DNA of 64,000 bases from Aquimarina latercula DSM 2041 (GCF_000430645.1 NZ_AUMK01000003.1:248001-312000), one strand, 5' to 3'; positions 35,235 to 45,110 are shown, counted from the first letter of the stretch. Numbers and translations: made by a program. Notes: generated from the sequence alone by a model not told the origin.

Positions 35235-35882
35235 ATGAAAGTAGTATCCACTAATATTGGAGAGACCAAAACGATTTCTTGGAGAGGAAAAGAAGTTAAA
35301 ACGGGTATTTATAAGTATCCAGTTGATGAACCTATTTATCTAGATAAAGAAGATGTAAAAGGTGATCACGTTGTAGATCGGCGTGTTCATGGAGGTGTAG
35401 ATAAAGCCTGTTATTTATATGCAGCTGAACATTATCCATATTGGAAAGAGAAATATCCTAATCTAGATTGGGATTATGGAATGTTTGGCGAAAACCTAAC
35501 AGTTCTTGGACTTGATGAACGATTAATTAATATTGGAAGTGTTTATGTGTTGGGAGAAGCGTTGGTGCAGGTTTCACAACCTAGACAACCTTGCTATAAA
35601 TTGGGTGTGCGTTTCGGGACTCAAACGATTTTAAAACAGTTTATTACAGCATTGATACCTGGTGTGTATCTTAGAGTTTTAACTCCAGGGATAGTACAAA
35701 CTGATGATATACTTATTCCACATGAAATACATACCGATGGCATATCAATCCAAGATATGTATAAGTTATTTTATGATCAAAATTCGCACGAAACTTTAGC
35801 TAAAAAAGCAATAAAAGACCCTTTTGTTACTACTAACAATAAAAAGAATATCCTAAATAGATACGGTAGCTCAATTTCTTAA
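35235..35882 (+). CDS. MOSC-domain protein, YiiM-like
   Basis: A 215-residue MOSC protein with the GDHVVDRRVHGGVDKACYLY segment, YGMFGENLTVLGL, and the conserved cysteine C120 in VSQPRQPCYKL, followed by a C-terminal helical extension. MOSC proteins use a cysteine with molybdenum cofactor; the E. coli relative YiiM reduces N-hydroxylated base analogues. The redox partner is unknown, though a flavoprotein is encoded 6 bp downstream in the same operon. Confidence 0.9.
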   Translation: MKVVSTNIGETKTISWRGKEVKTGIYKYPVDEPIYLDKEDVKGDHVVDRRVHGGVDKACYLYAAEHYPYWKEKYPNLDWDYGMFGENLTVLGLDERLINIGSVYVLGEALVQVSQPRQPCYKLGVRFGTQTILKQFITALIPGVYLRVLTPGIVQTDDILIPHEIHTDGISIQDMYKLFYDQNSHETLAKKAIKDPFVTTNNKKNILNRYGSSIS

Positions 35883-35888
35883 TTGATT

Positions 35889-37022
35889 ATGAATGTAAGA
35901 GTAATTGAAAACTTGATTATTGGTGCCGGGCCTGCTGGATTAGCAGTTGCGGGTCGTTTTGTTAAACAAAATGTTCCTTTCGAAATAATAGAAAAAACAG
36001 ATAAAATTGCTTATAGTTGGCATCATCACTACGATAGACTTTTATTGCATACAGTAAAAGAACTTTCGTGTTTACCTTATTTAGAGTTCCCTGATGAGTA
36101 TCCTAGATACGTTCCTAGGGCTAGGTTAGTGGCATACTATGAGAATTATGCAGAACATTTCAATATAAAACCTCAGTTTAATATAGAAGTACAATCCGTA
36201 CAGAAAGAAGATGGGTTTTGGCGCGTAATAACGGATAAACAAAGTTATCAAACAAAAAATGTCATTGTTGCTACGGGAATAAATAGAGTTCCTTTTTTAC
36301 CTGTTTGGCTGGATCAAGAAAAATTTGATGGTGATATTATTCATAGTAGAGATTATAAAAATGCAATCCCTTTTGTAGGAAAGAAGGTGTTAATCATTGG
36401 TATGGGTAATACTGGTGCAGAATTGGCGCTAGATTTAAGTGAACATAATATTGATGTTAGTATTTCTGTCAGGAGTCCTCTTCTTATTGTGCCAAGAGAT
36501 ATTAATGGTCGTTCCGTGCAGCTCACTGCAAAGAAATTAGAGAGATTGCCTTTTGGTTTAGGAAGATGGATTGGAAAACAAGTACGCAAGATTGTTATTG
36601 GAGATCTTTCTAAATATGGAATTTTATCTTCTAAAAAAGATCCAATTGATCATTTAAAACAAACAGGAAAGACACCTGTTATAGATCTAGGTACCGTTAA
36701 ACAGATTAAATCTAATAAAATCAAAGTAATTGGAGATGTTGCGTCATTTTACGCAAATGGGGTACAATTAATAAATGAGACTAAATTAGATTTTGATGTT
36801 GTTCTATTAGCAACAGGGTATAGAGCTAAAGTAAGCGATTTTATAGATAACACTGATGGGCTATTAGATCAATACAATATTCCTAAACAAGTTGTAGCCG
36901 ATGGTAAGCATAAGGGATTGTTTTTTGTGGGTTTTGATAATTATAAATTAGGAGGGATATTAGGAACTATTATAGCGGATTCTAAAACAATTGTATCTAA
37001 AATTTTAAAAGATGCGTTATAA
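35889..37022 (+). CDS. FAD-dependent NAD(P)H oxidoreductase, flavin-monooxygenase-like
   Basis: A 377-residue flavoprotein of the FMO/CzcO-like group. FAD is bound by IIGAGPAGLAVAGRF (GxGxxG at 12-17), NAD(P)H by LIIGMGNTGAELALDLS (about 168-185). The VATGINRVPFLP and LLATGYRAKVSDFI (ATG motifs) are typical of this family. The ATG at 35889 is preferred over a TTG two codons upstream. Its place after the MOSC gene suggests it may supply electrons to, or act in the same pathway as, that enzyme; this is inference. Confidence 0.85.
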   Translation: MNVRVIENLIIGAGPAGLAVAGRFVKQNVPFEIIEKTDKIAYSWHHHYDRLLLHTVKELSCLPYLEFPDEYPRYVPRARLVAYYENYAEHFNIKPQFNIEVQSVQKEDGFWRVITDKQSYQTKNVIVATGINRVPFLPVWLDQEKFDGDIIHSRDYKNAIPFVGKKVLIIGMGNTGAELALDLSEHNIDVSISVRSPLLIVPRDINGRSVQLTAKKLERLPFGLGRWIGKQVRKIVIGDLSKYGILSSKKDPIDHLKQTGKTPVIDLGTVKQIKSNKIKVIGDVASFYANGVQLINETKLDFDVVLLATGYRAKVSDFIDNTDGLLDQYNIPKQVVADGKHKGLFFVGFDNYKLGGILGTIIADSKTIVSKILKDAL

Positions 37023-37102
37023 TTTCACGGTTAACAGTGTTTTATTGAGTATATAGTCTTACTAGATTTGTTAAGTTTTTTTTATCAATTTATAAGAGTT
37101 TA

Positions 37103-37747
37103 ATGAAGGATATATTATTTCTATTTTTGCTTGTAGTAAGTAAATCTTTATTTGCTCAGGAACCTCGTCAACCTATAGTTGACTATGAAGAAAATAATCT
37201 AATTTTGGATAATTTTCCTGCGATTTCCGAAGATGGTTCTCATTATTTAGCTGTGTATAATCAATATTCGTGTTGTATTTATTTGGGAAATTCGTTACAA
37301 AAGATAGAAACGAGTAGTGGAAAGATCTTAAGTGAAATTATTATTTCTCCAACTGAAGAGTCCGTTCAATTCACCATTTCTAAGCAAAAATCTATTTATA
37401 AAAACATAAAGCATCTTCTTAAAAGTAATCATTATTATACAATGAAATTGATTGACAAATTTAAAGTAATGTATGGAGAAGATAAAGATGAGTTGTATAT
37501 TATGGTTAATATATCTGATAACATATACGCTAGTAAGAAATTTATCTTACCCAGAATAAACTCTCATGGTTTTTGTTGTAATGGGGGTATCGATATGAAT
37601 GAAAACTGTTTACTAAATCAAGAAATAATCAATGTTTCTTTTTCGATTAGACATAATGTTCTTTTGGTAGAAACAGGTTTAGATCAGCTTGCAGATGGCT
37701 GTGATCAAGGGCCTTTTTATCAAGTGATTCCTATTTCAAAAAATTAG
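37103..37747 (+). CDS. Exported protein of unknown function
   Basis: A signal peptide ends near SLFAQ. The mature 195 residues include the repeated-looking starts PAISEDGSHYLAVYNQYSCC and VDYEENNLILDNF, plus cysteine pairs (SCCIYLG; HGFCCNGG; ENCLL; GCDQG), which suggests disulfides outside the cytoplasm. I recognise no domain family. The stop codon overlaps that of the convergent recQ by 4 bases (37744-37747), so no terminator separates the two genes. Confidence 0.6.
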   Translation: MKDILFLFLLVVSKSLFAQEPRQPIVDYEENNLILDNFPAISEDGSHYLAVYNQYSCCIYLGNSLQKIETSSGKILSEIIISPTEESVQFTISKQKSIYKNIKHLLKSNHYYTMKLIDKFKVMYGEDKDELYIMVNISDNIYASKKFILPRINSHGFCCNGGIDMNENCLLNQEIINVSFSIRHNVLLVETGLDQLADGCDQGPFYQVIPISKN

Positions 37748-39858
37748 TCGTTTTCCAGAATAGCTAGTGCCAGTTTGATAGAGTTATAATCCATTGCTTG
37801 TTCAAAATGCTCAAAATATGGTTTTAACCCGTCCGGATTATCCAATGTTTCTTTGGCTTCTTTTACAGATTTAATATCAGCGTTACTAATAAATTGCTTT
37901 AAATCAATGTCTTCTCCATCATTATACAGCTTCATGATATGAGAAAAAATAGTTGATTGTGCTAGTTTTCTTTCTTGAGCGATTTCTTCTATGGACAACC
38001 CTTGTTTATATAAATTAAAGGTTTCTTTATAAGAGTTGCCTTTATTCTTATTTGATTTTTTCTTCTTCTTTGTTTTTTCTGTAGAAAAGTCAATGATCGT
38101 TTTAATGAATTGATATCCATAGTTTTGCATTTTCATTTTCCCAACTCCATTTATTCGCATAAACTCATCATCACTCATCGGTCTTACTTTTTCCATTTCT
38201 TTTAAGGTTGCATCATTAAATATTTGATATGCAGGAATACCAGCTTCTTTAGCAAGGCTTAAACGTAATTCACGTAATTTATCAAATAATGTATTAGATG
38301 AAACTTTCTTGGTTTGCTCAACATTCTTTTCTTTAATTTTTTCTAATTCGATAAGATTTGCAAGACGTACTTCTTCATTTTCAAAAAGAACTTTTTTTGA
38401 AAGTTCAGTAAGTTTTAATTTGTTGTTTAAGTGAAAAGCAATTTCTAAATATCCTTGATTTATTAATTGAATGATATATTGTTGCCAATCTCGCCAAGAA
38501 ATATCATTCGCGATACCGTAAGTTTTAAGTTGCTGATATCCTTTATCTAGTACTAATGCATTCTGGGCACCTCTTAATACATCGATTATAGTTCCTATGG
38601 GTTCTTCTTCTTTAATTCTAGCAACGGTAGATAAAGCTTTCTGGGCAATTATAGTGCCATCAATAAAACTAGGAGGATTATTACATACATCACAATTACC
38701 GCAATCCTCTTCTATTAATTCTCCAAAATAACTAAGTAATATTTTCCTTCTGCAACTTAGAGAATCTGCATATTGCTTCATTCTATCTAATTTTGCCATC
38801 TGGACTTCTTGATTCCCGGATGTAGTTGCAAATTTTTGTAATTGAACAACATCTGCATAACTATGAAAGAGTAGTGTAGCAGATGGTAGTCCATCTCTTC
38901 CTGCACGACCAATTTCTTGATAATATCCTTCAATGTTTTTGGGTAAATTATAATGAATAACCCAGCGTACATTGGACTTGTCAATTCCCATTCCAAATGC
39001 AATGGTAGCACATACAATTTGAATATTATCATTTATAAAACCTTCTTGTACGTTGGCTCTTTTTTCGTGTGGAATACCAGCATGATATGCCTCTGCAATA
39101 AACCCTTGATTCTGTAGTTTTTCTGCTAACATTTCTGTAGTCTTTCTACTTAAGCAGTAGATAATACCAGAATCGTTAGGTTTGTCTTCTAGAAAATTAA
39201 GTATCTGCTCAATTCTTTTATTTCCCGGGCGAACTTCGAGACTTAAATTTTTACGATCAAAAGAAGCTAAGAATTGTTTGGCATTTTTAATATTAAGTTG
39301 TTGACAAATATCTTGCCTAGTTGCTTTATCCGCTGTAGCAGTTAGTGCAATCAAAGGTGTGTTAGGGAATCGACTTTTTAGATATCCTAATTGTGTATAT
39401 GCTGGTCTAAAATCATGACCCCAGGAGGAGATGCAATGAGCTTCGTCGATTGCGATTAAACCTATTTCTATTTGTGATAATAACGAATCTAAGAAATTCA
39501 AACTCTCCGGAGCTACATAAAGTAGTTTAATTTCCTGATTAAGGATTTTTTGATAAATTTCTTGTTGTTCATTTTCGTTTTGACTACTATTTACAAATGC
39601 AGCTTCTATTCCATTAGACTTTAGTCCATCTACCTGATCTTTCATAAGAGCAATCAATGGAGAAATAACTAATGTAATACCAGAAAGAAGTAAAGCAGGT
39701 AATTGATAGCAGATAGATTTTCCACCACCAGTAGGCATAATAACAATGTTATCATGACCATTAAATATAGAATTTACAATGTCTTCTTGTAATGGTCTAA
39801 AACTATCATATCCAAAATATTCTTTTAGCGTGCTTAAAATTTGTTTTTGATCTGGCAT
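37744..39858 (-). CDS. recQ: ATP-dependent DNA helicase RecQ with C-terminal helix-turn-helix
   Basis: A 3'-5' helicase of 704 residues from the ATG at 39858; the longer frame to 39957 adds an implausible hydrophobic leader. Walker A MPTGGGKS (41-48), DEAH (about 137) with HCISSWGHDFRPAY, and motif VI EIGRAGRDGLPS define the helicase core. Zinc cysteines follow (DCGNCDVC), then a winged-helix RQC and an HRDC domain (about 515-590; RINGVGKMKMQNYG). About 100 extra C-terminal residues contain a helix-turn-helix (LSIEEIAQERKLAQSTIFSHIMKL), found in several Bacteroidota RecQ proteins. Confidence 0.93.
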   Translation of the reverse strand: MPDQKQILSTLKEYFGYDSFRPLQEDIVNSIFNGHDNIVIMPTGGGKSICYQLPALLLSGITLVISPLIALMKDQVDGLKSNGIEAAFVNSSQNENEQQEIYQKILNQEIKLLYVAPESLNFLDSLLSQIEIGLIAIDEAHCISSWGHDFRPAYTQLGYLKSRFPNTPLIALTATADKATRQDICQQLNIKNAKQFLASFDRKNLSLEVRPGNKRIEQILNFLEDKPNDSGIIYCLSRKTTEMLAEKLQNQGFIAEAYHAGIPHEKRANVQEGFINDNIQIVCATIAFGMGIDKSNVRWVIHYNLPKNIEGYYQEIGRAGRDGLPSATLLFHSYADVVQLQKFATTSGNQEVQMAKLDRMKQYADSLSCRRKILLSYFGELIEEDCGNCDVCNNPPSFIDGTIIAQKALSTVARIKEEEPIGTIIDVLRGAQNALVLDKGYQQLKTYGIANDISWRDWQQYIIQLINQGYLEIAFHLNNKLKLTELSKKVLFENEEVRLANLIELEKIKEKNVEQTKKVSSNTLFDKLRELRLSLAKEAGIPAYQIFNDATLKEMEKVRPMSDDEFMRINGVGKMKMQNYGYQFIKTIIDFSTEKTKKKKKSNKNKGNSYKETFNLYKQGLSIEEIAQERKLAQSTIFSHIMKLYNDGEDIDLKQFISNADIKSVKEAKETLDNPDGLKPYFEHFEQAMDYNSIKLALAILEND

Positions 39859-39996
39859 AAATGCAAAGAAAGGAAAAAAGCTTTCAAAAAATAAATGATA
39901 TTGGTAGAGCTTATCAAAATATTTATAGTGATTGATTTTTCTATTTAAAAAGCCCAATGAATAGACATAATAAAGCTTGATTGCTTTTTTGATATC

Positions 39997-40368
39997 TTAG
40001 ACATGTTGGTCAATTAGGATAGTATTTCCATCAGGATCTGTTAATACAATACTTGCTGGTCCACTTGTGTTCTCGTCCGCCTCTTTTTGTAATTGTATGT
40101 TTTTGTTTTTGAGGTGCTTTTGAATTTCTCTTATGTCTTCAAAATTTTCAAGTTTATTAGCTTTTTGATCCCATCCTGGATTGAAAGTAATAATATTATT
40201 TTCAAACATTCCTTGAAAAAGCCCGATAAGAGTTTTCTCATTTTTCATTATTAAATAATTGTTTTTTATGTCTCCTGCAAATACTTCAAACCCTAAGTTT
40301 TCATAAAACTCTTTTGAGATATGGATATTCTTAACATTTAGACTTATTGAAAATGCACCTAATTTCAT
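39997..40368 (-). CDS. VOC-family (glyoxalase/bleomycin-resistance-like) protein
   Basis: A 123-residue vicinal-oxygen-chelate protein. Two beta-alpha-beta-beta units are visible: GAFSISLNVKNIHISKEFYENLGFEVF and later GPASIVLTDPDGNTILIDQH. The DPDGN turn is typical of the family. The usual metal-binding His/Glu set is incomplete, so its activity cannot be predicted. It is transcribed on the same strand as recQ, 138 bp upstream. Confidence 0.85.
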   Translation of the reverse strand: MKLGAFSISLNVKNIHISKEFYENLGFEVFAGDIKNNYLIMKNEKTLIGLFQGMFENNIITFNPGWDQKANKLENFEDIREIQKHLKNKNIQLQKEADENTSGPASIVLTDPDGNTILIDQHV

Positions 40369-40463
40369 TTTTATGTATATTGTTGTGAATCATAAAATTA
40401 ATGAAATTTCTATTTATCAAAAGAAGCGTAACTAATGTTTTGAAATAAAATGTATTGAGTATA

Positions 40464-41348
40464 TTATAAAAATAAATCAGAGCTTAAATAACGATCACCG
40501 CGATCACAGATGATTGCAACAAGAACTCCGCTATCTATAGTTTCTGCTAATTTTAAAGCCGCGGTAACAGATCCACCGCTGCTCATACCAGAAAACACGC
40601 CTTCTTCTTTTGCTAATCTCTTAGCCATTTCTGTAGCTTCTTCTTGACTAACTTCTATAACTTGATCCACTTTCGAAGGATTAAATATTTTTGGTAAATA
40701 TTCTTTAGGCCATTTTCTTATTCCAGGAATTCTTGATTCATCTGTGGGTTGTACACCTACAATCTTAACTTCTTGAGATTGTTCTTTTAAATAGGTAGAT
40801 GTTCCCATAATGGTTCCTGTAGTTCCCATAGAAGAAACAAAATGTGTAATCTTTCCATCAGTATCTTTCCAAATTTCGGGACCAGTAGTTTTGTAATGTG
40901 CTTTCCAGTTGTCATCATTAGCAAATTGATTTAGCATAACGTATCCGTCGTTGTTTACTTTTGATTCTGCGTAATCACGTGCTCCTTCAATACCAACATC
41001 CGCAGAAGTCAATGTCACTTTTGCACCATAAGCTCGCATGGTTTGAACACGTTCTTTGGTTGAATTTTCTGGCATCACAAGTTCAATATCTAAATCAAAA
41101 ATACCTGCAATCATTGCCAGAGCAATACCAGTGTTTCCGCTTGTAGCTTCTATTAATTTTGTGTTTTTACCAATATCTTCACGATCTAACGCAGACTTTA
41201 TCATATTATAAGCTGCACGATCTTTTACACTTCCTCCAGGATTATGTCCTTCTAGTTTTAAGTATAATGTTATGTTTGGATTATTAATTAGGGAAGTAGC
41301 TTTTACTAAAGGCGTATTTCCAATGAGATCTAAAATGCTATGAGACAT
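40464..41348 (-). CDS. cysM: Cysteine synthase (O-acetylserine sulfhydrylase B type)
   Basis: Makes L-cysteine from O-acetylserine and sulfide or thiosulfate. Starting at 41348 gives the standard SILDLIGNTPLVKA N-terminus; PLP is held by K42 in GGSVKDRAAYN. The TSGNTGIALAMIAG loop and the GVFSGMSSGGSVTAAL segment complete the fold II architecture. The 294-residue length and sequence favour CysM over CysK. The ATG overlaps the upstream serine acetyltransferase stop (TAATG), a coupled cysteine-biosynthesis pair. Confidence 0.93.
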   Translation of the reverse strand: MSHSILDLIGNTPLVKATSLINNPNITLYLKLEGHNPGGSVKDRAAYNMIKSALDREDIGKNTKLIEATSGNTGIALAMIAGIFDLDIELVMPENSTKERVQTMRAYGAKVTLTSADVGIEGARDYAESKVNNDGYVMLNQFANDDNWKAHYKTTGPEIWKDTDGKITHFVSSMGTTGTIMGTSTYLKEQSQEVKIVGVQPTDESRIPGIRKWPKEYLPKIFNPSKVDQVIEVSQEEATEMAKRLAKEEGVFSGMSSGGSVTAALKLAETIDSGVLVAIICDRGDRYLSSDLFL

Positions 41349-42139
41349 TAAATTACTTTTTTTATCTTGATTTCTGATGTGTTTGATATAATCGAATTCT
41401 CTGGGACCGAAGAAGTTATCCAAGCATTACCTCCGATAGTGCTGTTTGCACCAATAACAGTAGTACCACCAAGTATTGTTGCATTTGCATAAATAGTAAC
41501 ATTATCTTCTACCGTAGGATGTCTTTTTACATTACGAAGCTTTCTATCTACATATAAACCACCAAGAGTTACCCCTTGGTATATTTTTACATTATTCTTA
41601 ATAATTGCAGTTTCTCCAATGACAATTCCTGTAGCGTGATCAATAAAAAATGATTCTCCAATTTCTGCTCCAGGATTAATGTCTGTGCCAGTTAATCTAT
41701 GAGAATACTCTGTCATAAGTCTAGGAATAAGAGGCAATCCAAATTTTAATAGCTCATGGCTTAATCTATAGATCGCAATAGCATAAAATCCAGGGTACGC
41801 GAGATAAACTTCTTCTATCGAATTAGCTGCAGGATCACTTTTTATAAAAGAATCTGCATCCTTATTAAGTTTTTGCAATATCTCAGGGAGCTTTTCTAAA
41901 TAAGATTGCCATATTTTAGAACAAGGTCTTTCAGTTTCCCAACAGGCAAGATCTACCAACTCTTCAAAGGTTTGTTCCAGTATAGCGATGTTTTTTTCTA
42001 CTTCTGTATCAGAATCGAATAAAGTATAAAAAAGAAGATTAGTGAAATACTCTGTTCTCTCCTTAAGTTTTAGCTTTAGATTAGGATTCTTTTTCTGTTT
42101 TTCAATCTTAGCTATAATTTGTTCTCTTTCTTTAGTCAT
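41348..42139 (-). CDS. cysE: Serine O-acetyltransferase
   Basis: Catalyses the first step of cysteine synthesis, acetyl-CoA plus L-serine to O-acetylserine. The 263-residue protein has an N-terminal helical domain and, from about 140, a left-handed beta-helix with hexapeptide repeats: GTDINPGAEIGESFFIDHATGIVIGETAIIKNNVKIYQGVTLGG. The DH pair in FIDHATG is catalytic. It is coupled to cysM through a 1-base overlap. An inverted repeat (ACCTT-TAT-AAGGT, 42316-42328) lies in the divergent region upstream. Confidence 0.95.
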   Translation of the reverse strand: MTKEREQIIAKIEKQKKNPNLKLKLKERTEYFTNLLFYTLFDSDTEVEKNIAILEQTFEELVDLACWETERPCSKIWQSYLEKLPEILQKLNKDADSFIKSDPAANSIEEVYLAYPGFYAIAIYRLSHELLKFGLPLIPRLMTEYSHRLTGTDINPGAEIGESFFIDHATGIVIGETAIIKNNVKIYQGVTLGGLYVDRKLRNVKRHPTVEDNVTIYANATILGGTTVIGANSTIGGNAWITSSVPENSIISNTSEIKIKKVI

Positions 42140-42433
42140 AGTGCCTATTTTGAAAAGTCTAGTAAATATATAGAATAAAGAAATAGAGAAGTCTTATTTA
42201 AATACAAATACTTACATTTTTACAATAATAATAACAAAGAATGGTCAGAATTGATAGTAATACATAAAATTTGGTTAAAAAGATAAGACGGTTTGGTATT
42301 CTTTTAAGATGAATTACCTTTATAAGGTTTACAAAGAACTCGATCTATACTTATTGTTTTTTATAGATATAGTTAGTGATAAGATTAGCACAGGAAAAAA
42401 AACTTAATTTATCAAATAATAATAGCATAAATT

Positions 42434-43318
42434 ATGAAAAAACTCAAAAAGGAAGATATTAAACAAGAGGTGTTTAACTTATATGATGAGTATGCACATA
42501 GTAAGATTCAGAGAAGAGAGTTTATTGAGAAGTTGGGGATCTATGCTGTAGGAGGAATTACAGTTCCTTCTTTGATGAGTTTTTTAATGCCTAATTACGC
42601 GGATAACTTGATAGTTGATAAAAATGACACTCAATTAGATTCTAATTACATTACATATAATTCGGAAAAAGGGGGAGGAGAAATAAAAGCATTGTTTTCT
42701 AAGCCTAAAGATATAAAACAAAAATTAGGTGGAATTGTAGTTGTGCACGAAAATAGAGGGTTAAACCCTTATATAGAAGATACAGCAAGGAGAGCGGCGT
42801 TGGGAGGTTTTATTACTATTGCGCCTGATGCGCTATCCCCATTAGGAGGATATCCAGGTAATGATGACGAGGGAAGAAAATTGCAAAGAAAACGAGATCG
42901 AAATGAAATGCTAGAAGATTTTATAGCAGCATATAAATATCTAAAACAGCATGAAGAATGTAACGGTAAAATTGGTGTGGTAGGGTTTTGTTTCGGAGGA
43001 TGGGTTTCTAATATGATGGCAGTAAAAATAGCAGATCTAGCTGCTGCTGTTCCTTTTTATGGAAGTCAACCTAAAGAGGATATTGATAAAATAGAAGCTC
43101 CATTGATGCTTCAATTTGCTGGTCTCGACAAGCGTGTTAATGAAGGTTGGCCTGAATATGAAAAAGCTCTTAAAAAAGAAAATAAAGAATATGAGGCTTT
43201 TACATATCCGGAAGTAAATCATGGTTTTCACAATACAAGTACGCCAAGATATGACAAAGAAGCTGCAGAGTTGGCTTGGAGTCGCACGATACAATTTTTT
43301 AAGGAAAAGTTAGTATAG
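42434..43318 (+). CDS. Tat-type dienelactone hydrolase family protein
   Basis: An alpha/beta hydrolase with catalytic C186 in GVVGFCFGGW, D232 in GLDKRVN and H263 in VNHGFHN, plus E106 in HENRG: the complete dienelactone-hydrolase set. The N-terminal 55 residues carry RREFIEK (28-34) followed by a hydrophobic stretch, which fits a twin-arginine signal with an unusually long polar n-region. That would export the folded enzyme; its substrate is unknown. It resembles the YghX-like subgroup. It is monocistronic. Confidence 0.88.
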   Translation: MKKLKKEDIKQEVFNLYDEYAHSKIQRREFIEKLGIYAVGGITVPSLMSFLMPNYADNLIVDKNDTQLDSNYITYNSEKGGGEIKALFSKPKDIKQKLGGIVVVHENRGLNPYIEDTARRAALGGFITIAPDALSPLGGYPGNDDEGRKLQRKRDRNEMLEDFIAAYKYLKQHEECNGKIGVVGFCFGGWVSNMMAVKIADLAAAVPFYGSQPKEDIDKIEAPLMLQFAGLDKRVNEGWPEYEKALKKENKEYEAFTYPEVNHGFHNTSTPRYDKEAAELAWSRTIQFFKEKLV

Positions 43319-43361
43319 CGTATCTCAATACAATAAAAATATAATCATTAAATCAAAATAT

Positions 43362-44045
43362 ATGGAGATTAGAATTCCTGAATTGGCATTCGAGTTTTTA
43401 AAAGATCTAAAAAAGAACAATCATAGGGATTGGATGCAAGAACATAAAAAACGTTATCAATCTAATGAGAAGGATTTGAAAGCATTTTATGCCTCAGTGA
43501 CGGAAAGGTTAAATGAAGAAGATGAGATAGAGAAAACTAAGGTGTTTAGAATTAATAGGGATGTGCGTTTTAGTAAAGATAAAACTCCATATAATGTGCA
43601 TAGAAGCGTTAGCTTTAGTCGGGCAGGAGCACATCGAAGAGGAGGATATTATTTAAGATTAGAACCTGGTAATTCTCGCATGGCTGGTGGTTTTTTTAGT
43701 CCAGAACCTAAAGATTTATTGCGTATTCGAAAAGAGTTTGAAATGGATGATCAAGAAATTAGAGATATTTTAGATCATTCAGATTTTAAAAAAGCATTTG
43801 GAGGTTTTAATACGGCTTATCAAGTAAAAACTGCGCCCAAAGGATTTAGTAAAGATCACCCATCAATTGATTTGATTAAAAACAAATCATTTTTTGTAGA
43901 ACACAAATTTACCGACAAAGAGGTATTTGCCGAAGATTTCTTGGAAAAACTGATATATCATTATAGGTTATTAAGACCATATTTTGATTACATGAGCGAT
44001 GTGTTAACAACGGATTTAAATGGAGTTTCTTTAATAGATGGATAA
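43362..44045 (+). CDS. DUF2461 family protein
   Basis: A 227-residue protein matching DUF2461 (TIGR02453). Diagnostic segments are FLKDLKKNNHRDWMQEHKKRYQ, KVFRINRDVRFSKDKTPYNVHRSVSFSR, GGYYLRLEPGNSRMAGGFFSPEPKDLLRIRKE and KTAPKGFSKDHPSIDLIKNKSF. The function of the family is not established to my knowledge. It follows the dienelactone hydrolase gene by 43 bp and precedes gap by 75 bp. Confidence 0.92.
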   Translation: MEIRIPELAFEFLKDLKKNNHRDWMQEHKKRYQSNEKDLKAFYASVTERLNEEDEIEKTKVFRINRDVRFSKDKTPYNVHRSVSFSRAGAHRRGGYYLRLEPGNSRMAGGFFSPEPKDLLRIRKEFEMDDQEIRDILDHSDFKKAFGGFNTAYQVKTAPKGFSKDHPSIDLIKNKSFFVEHKFTDKEVFAEDFLEKLIYHYRLLRPYFDYMSDVLTTDLNGVSLIDG

Positions 44046-44120
44046 TGTAATTTTAGTTGGGTTTATGCGACTACTATCCTATAATTTTAACCACATTTTA
44101 ATACCAACAAAAAATAAGAT

Positions 44121-45110
44121 ATGAAAAGAATAGCAATAAATGGATTCGGAAGAATCGGGAGAGCTGCACTTAAAGTAATTATGGAGGAGCCAGGCTTAGA
44201 AGTTGTAGCAGTTAATGATTTAATGTCAATTGATAATGCTCAGTATTTACTAAAATATGATAGTGTATATGGAATTTTTGATAAAGAAGTGAGTATACAG
44301 GATGATCATTTACTTGTAGATGGTCAGAAGATATTATACTTCAATCATAGAGACCCTGAACAACTTCCTTGGAAAGAAAATAATATTGATGTCGTAATAG
44401 AAAGTACGGGTTTCTTTACAAATAGAGAAGATGCAGAAAAACATATTAATGCTGGTGCTACTAATGTTGTGATTTCTGGACCAACAAAAAGTAAGGATAC
44501 ACCAACAGTAGTCCATGGAGTTAATACAGAAGATGGAAAAACAGCTATATTTTCTTGTGCTAGCTGTACTACGAATAATATTAGTCCTGTTGTAGAAATC
44601 TTAGGGAGAACTATTGGAATTAAAAAAGCAATATTAAATACTATCCACGCGTATACAGCTTCGCAAACTTTGGTTGATGCACCATCAAAGAAAAATCCTA
44701 GAATGGGTAGAGCAGGAGCAGTTAATCTTACACCAACTTCGACAGGAGCAGCAATTGCAACAACAAAAGCGTTGCCACAATTCGAAGGTAAATTCGATGG
44801 TATAGCTGTTAGAACTCCTGTACCTGTTGGTTCCGTAAGCGATGTGACGTTTATAGCCGAAAGAAACACTACTGCTGAAGAAATTAATGAAATACTTTTA
44901 AAAGAAGCTAAAACCGATAGATATCTTAAAGTTTTGGATGTTACCTATGAACCTATCGTTTCTTCTGATATACAAATGAATCCTTTTGCTTCTACTGTGG
45001 ATGCATCTATGACAAGAGTAGTAGATGGTGATTTGGTTAAAATTATGATCTGGTATGATAATGAGTGGGGTTTTACGAATCAAATGATTAGACAAATTTT
45101 AGAACTATAA
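44121..45110 (+). CDS. gap: Glyceraldehyde-3-phosphate dehydrogenase, type I
   Basis: The glycolytic enzyme oxidising glyceraldehyde 3-phosphate. NAD is bound by INGFGRIGR (7-14) with D33 (VNDLMS) indicating NAD preference; the catalytic C149 is in SCASCTTNN, the histidine in LNTIHAYTASQ (about 176), and the C-terminal WYDNEWGFTNQM is intact. At 329 residues it is standard. Bacteroidota often have a second gap gene; which one this is cannot be told. It is monocistronic. Confidence 0.95.
   Translation: MKRIAINGFGRIGRAALKVIMEEPGLEVVAVNDLMSIDNAQYLLKYDSVYGIFDKEVSIQDDHLLVDGQKILYFNHRDPEQLPWKENNIDVVIESTGFFTNREDAEKHINAGATNVVISGPTKSKDTPTVVHGVNTEDGKTAIFSCASCTTNNISPVVEILGRTIGIKKAILNTIHAYTASQTLVDAPSKKNPRMGRAGAVNLTPTSTGAAIATTKALPQFEGKFDGIAVRTPVPVGSVSDVTFIAERNTTAEEINEILLKEAKTDRYLKVLDVTYEPIVSSDIQMNPFASTVDASMTRVVDGDLVKIMIWYDNEWGFTNQMIRQILEL

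Noticed and set aside
44345..44869. 174-codon minus-strand ORF within gap
   Set aside because: It is the antisense shadow of the GAPDH gene; low codon complexity (Ala, Val, Ile, Phe runs) follows from the conserved sense frame.
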